The notes beneath the pieces are model-generated. The model was not told the DNA's origin, searched no databases, and worked only from the letters and a program-made list of their open reading frames with translations. The position numbers were made by a program, and so were the translations under genes. Shown piece after piece: positions 1-4,259 of a stretch of 5,485 bases of DNA; positions within the stretch are counted from its first letter, which is position 1; the number at the start of each line of letters is the position of its first letter. The stretch is taken from NCBI GenBank assembly GCA_014860175.1, contig JACZKF010000304.1, positions 1 through 5,485 of the forward strand, read 5' to 3'. This DNA comes from Desulfuromonadales bacterium. GTDB taxonomy: Bacteria > Desulfobacterota > Desulfuromonadia > Desulfuromonadales > JACZKF01.

Positions 1-513
1 GGGGAAGGGGGTGGCCAGGGCCTGGCGCACTTCCACTTCCAAAGAGGGGAGATCGACGGTCGGATCGAGGGAGGCCAGGGTGAGCAGGCGCTGCTGGTGA
101 TGGTAGGTGGCCGTGACATCGACCCAGTCGAGCCACAGCTCGGGGACCGGCCGGTCACGGTTGGCCAGCCGCGGCAGCGCCTCGATCCGCCCGGCCAGAT
201 CGTAGGCAAAAAAGCCGAAGAACCCCGCCGGAAAGGGGGTGGCGGCCAGTGGTGCGGCCCGGCGCCCATCGAGGATCCCTCCCAGGGTGGCAAAGGGGTC
301 GCCGGGGAGAAATTCCTCCCTCCCCCCCTGCAGGCGAGCCAGTCCCCGGGAGTCGAGGCGGTAGGACTCGCGCCGACGCAGCGGCACCAGGGAGAGGCGG
401 CCGGTGCGCGGGGCGACGGCGGCGCTCTCGAGAAAACCCGGCCCCTGCGGACAGAGCCGCAGGTGCAGGGCCAGTGGGTCGAAGCGCTGGAGATGGAAGG
501 TGCGAAGCTGCAT
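1..513 (-). CDS. pabB: Aminodeoxychorismate synthase component I (PabB), N-terminal part, cut by window edge
   Basis: Reading the minus strand from the ATG at 513-511 gives 171 codons without a stop up to base 1, so the gene continues outside the window. The protein starts MQLRTFHLQRFDPLAL, has FLESAAVAP near residues 27-35, GRLSLVPL near 38-45, and FFGFFAYDLAGRIEALP near residues 97-113, followed by a PVPELWLDWVDV stretch. This order (an ESA-type segment, a GG...GFF.YDL..RIE.LP core, then P-rich and D-V-rich strands) is that of the N-terminal domain of the anthranilate/aminodeoxychorismate synthase component I family; the E.LP after YDL favours PabB over TrpE. PabB, with glutamine amidotransferase PabA, turns chorismate into 4-amino-4-deoxychorismate for folate synthesis in the cytoplasm. 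The catalytic chorismate-binding domain would lie beyond the left edge, so fusion to PabC cannot be judged. No strong Shine-Dalgarno precedes the ATG; an in-frame TTG at 549 is a weaker alternative. It is 86 nt after the ABC ATPase gene, separated by a likely terminator. Confidence 0.82.
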   Translation of the reverse strand, partial: MQLRTFHLQRFDPLALHLRLCPQGPGFLESAAVAPRTGRLSLVPLRRRESYRLDSRGLARLQGGREEFLPGDPFATLGGILDGRRAAPLAATPFPAGFFGFFAYDLAGRIEALPRLANRDRPVPELWLDWVDVTATYHHQQRLLTLASLDPTVDLPSLEVEVRQALATPFP

Positions 514-557
514 GGGCGCCAGTGTGCCGCAGGCAAAAGGAAAAGGCAAATAGGATT

Positions 558-587
558 ACCAGCGGTTGCCTCGAGGCAACCGCTGGT
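558..587 (-). terminator. Perfect 30-bp palindrome, probable transcription terminator of the ABC operon
   Basis: The arm ACCAGCGGTTGCC (13 bp) is repeated exactly as its reverse complement around a TCGA centre, giving a 13-bp stem with a tetraloop in RNA. It begins 12 nt beyond the ATPase stop codon. On the minus strand it is followed by AATCCTATTTGCC and then TTTTCCTTTT, a T-rich but interrupted tract. On the plus side there is no T-tract, so termination would be of minus-strand transcripts only. The imperfect U-tract lowers confidence; an operator or a 3'-end stabilising hairpin is the alternative. Confidence 0.6.
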
Positions 588-599
588 CAGGTGAACAGG

Positions 600-1271
600 T
601 CAGGCGGCGATCCGGCCGTCACGAACGGTGATGATCCGCTCGGCCTGCTGGGCGATTTCATGGTTGTGGGTGACCACCACTACGGTTTTTCCCCGTCGGT
701 GCAGGTCATGCAGCAGCGCGATGATCCCCGCTTCAGCCTCCGAATCGAGGTTCCCCGTCGGTTCGTCGGGCAGGAGCAGATCGGGGTCGTTGGCCAGCGC
801 CCGGGCGATGGCCACCCGCTGCTGCTGGCCGCCGGAGAGCTCCCCCGGGCGGGCGCCGGCCTTCTCCGCCAACCCGACCCGCTCCAGCAGCTCCCTGGCC
901 CGCTCCGCCTGCTGCCGCGCCGGCACGCCGGCCAGCATCATGGCGGTTGCTATGTTTTCGCTGGCAGTGAGGGTGCGCAGCAGGTTGAAGAACTGGAAGA
1001 CGAAGCCGATCTTGCTCCCCCGCAGGCGGGCGAGGGCGCTGCTGTCGAGGCTGGTGAGCTCGACGCCGCCGATGTGGACGGTGCCGGTGGTTGGCCGGTC
1101 GAGGCCGCCGACCAGATGCAGCAGGGTGCTCTTGCCGTGCCCGGAGGGGCCGACGATGCAGGTGAACGATCCCTTGGGGATGGCCAGGTTGGCCCCGCGC
1201 AGGGCGTGGGTCGCAACAGCCCCGCTGCCGTAAGTGCGGGAAAGATTATCGGTGCGGATCATGTCATTCAT
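600..1271 (-). CDS. ABC transporter ATP-binding protein, MacB/LolD type
   Basis: A 223-residue nucleotide-binding subunit that hydrolyses ATP at the inner membrane to drive the permease encoded just before it. All motifs are present: Walker A GPSGHGKST (41-49), Q-loop Q93, signature LSGGQQQR (145-152), Walker B LLLPDE (165-170), D-loop NLD (174-176) and H-loop H202. The PTGNLD after Walker B and the 220-residue length are typical of the LolD/MacB/FtsE group. Two positions differ from the common consensus: His45 in Walker A, usually Ser, and Pro168 directly before the Walker B Asp, usually Ala; neither is catalytic. The start ATG at 1271 overlaps the permease gene by 8 nt (ATGAATGA), and GGAGG at 1281-1285 sits 9 nt upstream; a second ATG at 1262 is possible. 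The overlap implies translational coupling. The substrate cannot be read from the ATPase. Confidence 0.96.
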   Translation of the reverse strand: MNDMIRTDNLSRTYGSGAVATHALRGANLAIPKGSFTCIVGPSGHGKSTLLHLVGGLDRPTTGTVHIGGVELTSLDSSALARLRGSKIGFVFQFFNLLRTLTASENIATAMMLAGVPARQQAERARELLERVGLAEKAGARPGELSGGQQQRVAIARALANDPDLLLPDEPTGNLDSEAEAGIIALLHDLHRRGKTVVVVTHNHEIAQQAERIITVRDGRIAA

Positions 1272-2427
1272 AGCTGATGGCCTCCACGGGCGCCAGCCGC
1301 GCTGCCCGCCAGGCCGGGTAGACCCCGGCCAGCATGGCGATGACGGCGGAGAAGACGACGGCGCCGAGAATCACGCCGACACTGGCCGGACCGACCGCTC
1401 CCGACCCACTGACGAAAGCGGTGAAGGCGTTTTGAGTGATGTGAGGGGCGGCCAGGGTGGAGAAGAGCAGGCCGGTGACCGCTCCGGCCAGGCCGCCGAG
1501 CACCCCGTAGATGGCCGACTCGAGCAGGAACAGGGTGAAGATGGTCCGCCGGCGGGCCCCCAGGGCAAGCAGGATGCCGATCTCCCGCTTGCGCTCGTAG
1601 GTGGCGGTCAGCATGGTGTTGATGATGCCGAAGGCGGCGGCCAGTACGGCGACGGCGGCGATCAGCTGCAGGGTGATGTTGACCGTGCCGACGATGGAGA
1701 GGACCGACTTGAGCATCTGCTTGTCGGAGACGACGCCGAGGCTGACCGCCTCCTTGATCTTCTCGGCATAGGCGTCGACCTGGTCGATGTCAGCGACCCG
1801 CACCGCCAGATAGGAGACCCGATCCCCCTGATTGTAGAGGCGCTGGGCGGTGGTCAGAGCGACAAAGATGGTGAGGTCGTCCTTGCCGCCGGTCTCCTTC
1901 AGCACCCCGAGGATCGGCAGTCGCTCCCCCCGGATGGTCACTTCGCCGCCGGGGGCCAGGTCGAACTGGTCGGCGACAATGGCGCCGAGCACCGCCCCGG
2001 CCGCTTCCGTATCCGGGAAATAGTCGCCCCGGGTGACCTGCCACCCTTTGAAACGCAGCGTCTCCGCCGGGAGAATCCCCATGACGCCGACCGGACGGTT
2101 GCGGATGGCGGTGCGCTCGGCGAGAAACGGCAGGGCGGTCAGGCCGTCGATCTCCTGGACCCGGGCGACCTCGTCGGCGGTGATGGTGGTCGGCAGCTGT
2201 TCGCCGGTGAGAATGGAGACCTGCTCATAGGCGCACGACCCTTTGGGGGTGACGACCAGATTGGCCCCGAGAGCGGCCGATTCGCGACGGATTTCGCTTT
2301 TCAGACTGCCGCCGAGGGAGAGGAAGCTGACCACCGAGGCGATGCCGATGGTAATGCCGAGGAGGGTGAAAATGAACCGCCCCCGTCGGCAGGTGAGATT
2401 TTTCAGAACCAGCCGGGTGAGAGTCAT
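1264..2427 (-). CDS. MacB/FtsX-type ABC transporter permease
   Basis: A 387-residue inner-membrane permease of the MacB/LolC superfamily, which couples ATP hydrolysis to movement of a large periplasmic domain. In order: cytoplasmic N-terminus with MTLTRLVLKNL; TM1 about 18-39; periplasmic MacB-type core about 40-240; TM2 about 246-272; cytoplasmic coupling segment ERKREIGILLALGARRR (278-294); TM3 about 295-325; TM4 about 347-371; and the family's C-terminal signature PAWRAARLAPVEAISYE (371-387). The open frame extends to 2493, but the ATG at 2427 is chosen because GGAGGGG at 2432-2438 precedes it closely and MTLTRLVLKN matches the family's beginning. It starts one base after the stop of the OB-fold-like gene (TGAgATG) and overlaps the ATPase gene by 8 nt, so the three are one translational unit. 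The periplasmic domain carries a single cysteine, C65, in PKGSCAYEQ. I recall a similar Cys-Tyr-Glu motif in permeases of metal-related loci, but cannot verify it here. Substrate unknown; MacB-like efflux or LolCDE-like extraction are alternatives. Confidence 0.94.
   Translation of the reverse strand: MTLTRLVLKNLTCRRGRFIFTLLGITIGIASVVSFLSLGGSLKSEIRRESAALGANLVVTPKGSCAYEQVSILTGEQLPTTITADEVARVQEIDGLTALPFLAERTAIRNRPVGVMGILPAETLRFKGWQVTRGDYFPDTEAAGAVLGAIVADQFDLAPGGEVTIRGERLPILGVLKETGGKDDLTIFVALTTAQRLYNQGDRVSYLAVRVADIDQVDAYAEKIKEAVSLGVVSDKQMLKSVLSIVGTVNITLQLIAAVAVLAAAFGIINTMLTATYERKREIGILLALGARRRTIFTLFLLESAIYGVLGGLAGAVTGLLFSTLAAPHITQNAFTAFVSGSGAVGPASVGVILGAVVFSAVIAMLAGVYPAWRAARLAPVEAISYE
1281..1285 (-). 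promoter_or_regulatory. Shine-Dalgarno of the ABC ATPase gene
   Basis: GGAGG on the minus strand lies 9 nt before the ATG at 1271, inside the last codons of the permease gene. It supports the start at 1271 rather than at 1262. Confidence 0.7.
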
Positions 2428-2428
2428 C

Positions 2429-2815
2429 TCACCCCTCCAGCTTGTGATTCTTGACGACCGTAATCTTCTCGGCCACGAAGAGGTGGCCGCCACCGGAGGG
2501 GACGAAGGTCCCGATCACCCGCAGTTCATCACCGAGGGCGGGGCGCGCCCCCTGGTAGCGCACCGGCACCAGCAGTTTGTTGCAGCCCGGGGTGGTGCAC
2601 TGCAGCTCTTTGACATCCATGATGCCGAAGACGGTCGGGTCGTTTTGGGCGAAAGCCGCGGTGATGCCGACCACGGTAATGGTGCCGGTATAGGCCCCGG
2701 GGTCGGAGCCGACGGCATTGACATGGAGAGCGTCGGCCGTGCCGGGGCGGGAGATAAGCAGCGCGATGACCAGGCCGGCGGCCAGGCCGAGGCCGACCAG
2801 CAGATATTTCTTCAT
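2429..2815 (-). CDS. Small membrane-anchored/exported OB-fold-like protein with a CxxxxC pair
   Basis: A 128-residue protein I cannot assign to a named family. Residues 1-22 (MKKYLLVGLGLAAGLVIALL and on) are a short basic start plus a hydrophobic stretch: either a membrane anchor or a signal peptide cleaved near ADA-L (27-30). The rest is a compact beta-rich domain of about 95 residues: GAYTGTITVVGITAAF (40-55), TVFGIMDVKEL (61-71), LLVPVRYQG (81-89), GDELRVIGTF (95-104), HLFVAEKITVV (111-121). This G.I.V.G...F / GIMDV / V.Y.G / GD.L.V.G.F / A..I pattern resembles OB-fold proteins such as the haem chaperone CcmE, but the CcmE haem-binding motif is not seen. C73 and C78 (CTTPGC) sit where a metal or disulphide could form. 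GAAGGAG 5 nt before the ATG at 2815 fixes the start, although the frame is open to 3082. It is coupled by a 1-nt gap to the ABC permease and is likely an accessory periplasmic subunit; this role is inferred from context. Confidence 0.85.
   Translation of the reverse strand: MKKYLLVGLGLAAGLVIALLISRPGTADALHVNAVGSDPGAYTGTITVVGITAAFAQNDPTVFGIMDVKELQCTTPGCNKLLVPVRYQGARPALGDELRVIGTFVPSGGGHLFVAEKITVVKNHKLEG
2432..2438 (-). promoter_or_regulatory. Shine-Dalgarno of the permease gene
   Basis: GGAGGGG on the minus strand, 4 nt before the ATG at 2427 (GGAGG core 6 nt away), embedded in the last codons of the preceding gene. It settles the permease start at 2427 rather than further upstream, and points to translational coupling with the OB-fold-like gene. 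Confidence 0.8.
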
Positions 2816-2820
2816 GGTGA

Positions 2821-2827
2821 CTCCTTC
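2821..2827 (-). promoter_or_regulatory. Shine-Dalgarno of the OB-fold-like gene
   Basis: GAAGGAG on the minus strand, 5 nt before the ATG at 2815. It is the strongest ribosome binding site in the window and shows that the 89 in-frame codons upstream (to 3082) are not part of the gene. Confidence 0.85.
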
Positions 2828-2913
2828 AAACAGATAAAGGGTAGGGCAGACCGCGACCATAACCGGCGCTGAAGCCGCCGCGGTAGTCGGGGCAACGATG
2901 AATGGGCGGGAAT

Positions 2914-3237
2914 CTAGATCGCTTCCGGGGGGTAGTCGATGGCGCGCAGGTACTCGCCCCGCGGAGGGGGGTAAGGCGTGGCGCTGACCGTGACGGGAGA
3001 GTCGGCCGGTGCCAGCAGGGCCAACGGTTCGGCCAGCTCCAGAGTCAGGCAGGAGAAGCAGGGGCAGTCGAAAGTGGCGCAAGGGGCCGGCTGGCTCTCC
3101 TGCTGCTCCTGTCCACCGCAGCAGGCGTCGGCCACCTCCGGATGGGCCACGGTAGTGGCCGCCAGGGCGAAGCCGCTCAGGGAGAGGCTGACGAACAGCA
3201 GCAGCAGGAAGGCGGTGGCCCGAAAGGTTGAGGACAT
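2914..3237 (-). CDS. Small exported cysteine-rich protein, putative metal-binding
   Basis: A 107-residue protein of no family I can name. Residues 1-26 form a typical Sec signal peptide: short start with Arg6, hydrophobic core AFLLLLFVSLSLSGF, and a signal peptidase site ALA-A (24-27). The mature part is about 80 residues and has six cysteines in two groups, C39-C40 (DACCGG) and C53-x4-C58-x-C60-x2-C63 (CATFDCPCFSC), with H32 nearby. The C-terminal half is proline-rich and ends AIDYPPEAI. That short 'IDYPPE' tail recalls small exported proteins found at the head of heavy-metal efflux operons, but this is memory of a loose pattern. The cysteine spacing suggests binding of copper, iron or another thiophilic metal, or disulphide chemistry, in the periplasm. 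The ATG at 3237 is preferred since it starts at the signal peptide; a TTG at 3273 is possible but overlaps the -35 box. No good Shine-Dalgarno is visible. It lies 51 nt after the ferredoxin gene and 98 nt before the OB-fold-like gene. Confidence 0.8.
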   Translation of the reverse strand: MSSTFRATAFLLLLFVSLSLSGFALAATTVAHPEVADACCGGQEQQESQPAPCATFDCPCFSCLTLELAEPLALLAPADSPVTVSATPYPPPRGEYLRAIDYPPEAI

Positions 3238-3244
3238 GCGACTA

Positions 3245-3273
3245 ACTTTAGGTGGAAGGTCGCACCCTGTCAA
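3245..3273 (-). promoter_or_regulatory. Sigma70-like promoter upstream of the cysteine-rich gene
   Basis: On the minus strand TTGACA (3273-3268, all six consensus bases) is followed after exactly 17 bp by TAAAGT (3250-3245, four of six consensus bases). It lies in the 51-nt gap after the ferredoxin gene. The expected transcription start, about 7 nt after the -10 box, falls at or next to the ATG at 3237, so the message would be leaderless or nearly so, which fits the missing Shine-Dalgarno. It would give the cysteine-rich, OB-fold-like and ABC genes expression independent of the ferredoxin gene. Confidence 0.55.
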
Positions 3274-3288
3274 GATTTTCCGGACTGA

Positions 3289-4140
3289 TTAGGGTGGCGC
3301 TGCCGAAGATGGCCCGGCCGACTCCGGGCGGCGCCAGCGGGGGCCATAGTCGATGGCCGCCGCCGGGCAGACGCGCAGGCAGCGGGCGCAGGAGAAGCAG
3401 TCCGCGGCCAGGGGCCACCCTTCGAGGCGGCCGCGGGCGGCTTCCAGCGGACAGGCGTGGGCGCAGGCGCTGCAGCGCGAGCAGCGGCGGCGGTTGATGC
3501 GGATGCCGAAGAGGCTGAAGCGCTCGAGAAACCAGGAGTACCAGCCGAACGGGCAGACCAGCTGGCAAAACGGACGATAGACGAAAAAAGCCAGGCCAAG
3601 AAACACGACTATCGAAGCGACGACGGTCGCCAGGGTGAAATCGAAATCGAACAATCTAAAAGGGTTGATGGGGTCGTACAGAACCGTCCCCGGGTTGCTC
3701 CCCAGCCACCCCGCCACAACCAGGAAGGCGGCGCCGAAGATCAGGGTGCGTACCGCCATGGTGGCCAGAAACGGGAGCTGCCGATGGGCGTGCCGGTGCC
3801 GGGGGGGGAACTCGTAGAGCAGCTCCTGCAGGGCGCCGAAGGGGCACCCCCAGCCGCAGATGAGCTTGGTGCCGAGCAGGGCGAAACAGGAGAAATAAAG
3901 CAGGAGCAGCAGCTTGCCGGCGAGGGAGCCGCCCCCCCGGGCCAGGTCGAGGAGGGGGTCGATCGGGTTGGGAGAGCTCCCCAGGGCGAAGCCGAAGACC
4001 AGGACCGTCAAGGTGAGGGCGACGAGAAAAACCCGTTGAGGGTAAGGGGAGGTGGACCGCCGGCCGCCACGGACCAGCCACCAGAGCGCCGCCAGCAGCA
4101 GAAGGGGCCAGAGCCAAAGTTTCAGAAACGAGATTTCCAT
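3289..4140 (-). CDS. NapH/NosR-type polytopic membrane 4Fe-4S ferredoxin
   Basis: A 283-residue inner-membrane iron-sulfur protein. Hydrophobic segments lie at about 7-23, 37-53, 77-94, 127-145 and 168-187. Two CxxxCP motifs follow membrane segments: C95-GWG-C99-PFG and C192-QLV-C196-PFG, the hallmark of the NapH/NosR/RdxA group. The C-terminal part has two classical CxxCxxCxxxCP clusters, C220/C223/C226/C230 and C248/C251/C254/C258, each expected to hold one 4Fe-4S centre. Length and order match NapH (about 280-290 residues). There is no N-terminal periplasmic FMN domain as in full NosR. The known role of the family is electron transfer from the quinone pool or cytoplasmic donors across the membrane, for example to NapC, in nitrous-oxide reductase maturation, or for iron uptake (FtrD). 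No nap or nos genes are seen here, so I infer that it supplies electrons to the envelope system encoded next. The ATG at 4140 is chosen; a TTG at 4158 is possible. No clear Shine-Dalgarno. Confidence 0.92.
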   Translation of the reverse strand: MEISFLKLWLWPLLLLAALWWLVRGGRRSTSPYPQRVFLVALTLTVLVFGFALGSSPNPIDPLLDLARGGGSLAGKLLLLLYFSCFALLGTKLICGWGCPFGALQELLYEFPPRHRHAHRQLPFLATMAVRTLIFGAAFLVVAGWLGSNPGTVLYDPINPFRLFDFDFTLATVVASIVVFLGLAFFVYRPFCQLVCPFGWYSWFLERFSLFGIRINRRRCSRCSACAHACPLEAARGRLEGWPLAADCFSCARCLRVCPAAAIDYGPRWRRPESAGPSSAAPP

Positions 4141-4146
4141 CGGCAG

Positions 4147-4176
4147 ATTGTGGCCCAAAAGGATGGTTCAGGGCAA
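4147..4176 (-). promoter_or_regulatory. Weak promoter-like pair before the ferredoxin gene
   Basis: TTGCCC (4176-4171) and CACAAT (4152-4147) are 18 bp apart on the minus strand, each matching four of six consensus bases. The second box ends 6 nt before the ATG at 4140. In high-GC DNA such matches arise by chance, so this is a candidate only; it lies in the 119-nt gap where a promoter for the ferredoxin gene would be expected. Confidence 0.25.
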
Positions 4177-4203
4177 CTCCCCTTTGGAGGATGGTCACAA
4201 AAG

Positions 4204-4216
4204 GGCACCTGGTGCC
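4204..4216 (-). terminator. Short hairpin after the coiled-coil gene, possible weak terminator
   Basis: GGCAC-CAG-GTGCC forms a 5-bp all-but-one GC stem, followed on the minus strand by CTTTTGTG. It begins 43 nt after the coiled-coil gene's stop codon. The stem is short and the T-tract has only four bases, so it may be a weak terminator, a dyad for a regulator, or chance. Confidence 0.3.
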
Positions 4217-4259
4217 GCCAGTTCGCGGTGTCCCGTCACCCTGCGCCCCTGGCCCGGGG

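Noticed and set aside
97..594. 165-codon plus-strand open frame
   Set aside because: The minus strand here encodes a recognisable PabB N-terminal domain, open to the window edge.
249..1277. 342-codon plus-strand open frame, opposite the ATPase and pabB
   Set aside because: Low-complexity Arg/Gly/Ala/Pro-rich translation with no domain; the opposite strand has all ABC ATPase motifs in this stretch and PabB before it.
1234..2454. 406-codon plus-strand open frame
   Set aside because: Gly/Asp/Gln-rich translation without hydrophobic core; it mirrors the permease gene, whose membrane segments and FtsX signature are unmistakable.
2428..2493. N-terminal extension of the permease by 22 codons
   Set aside because: The Shine-Dalgarno and the family-like MTLTRLVLKN start both point to 2427; the extension overlaps the upstream gene.
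2845..2880. GC-rich 5-bp hairpin (CGGCG/CGCCG) in the 98-nt gap before the OB-fold-like gene
   Set aside because: Short stem, no T-tract, and such dyads are expected by chance at this base composition; no promoter with credible boxes was found in this gap.
2816..3082. N-terminal extension of the OB-fold-like protein by 89 codons
   Set aside because: It would overlap the Cys-rich gene out of frame, has no ribosome binding site, and would bury the signal/anchor segment that starts at 2815 behind a strong Shine-Dalgarno.
3289..4140. Assignment of the ferredoxin as NosR or as CcoG (RdxA)
   Set aside because: No periplasmic FMN domain as in NosR, no C-terminal immunoglobulin-like domain as in CcoG, and no nos or cco genes nearby; only the NapH-type core is supported.
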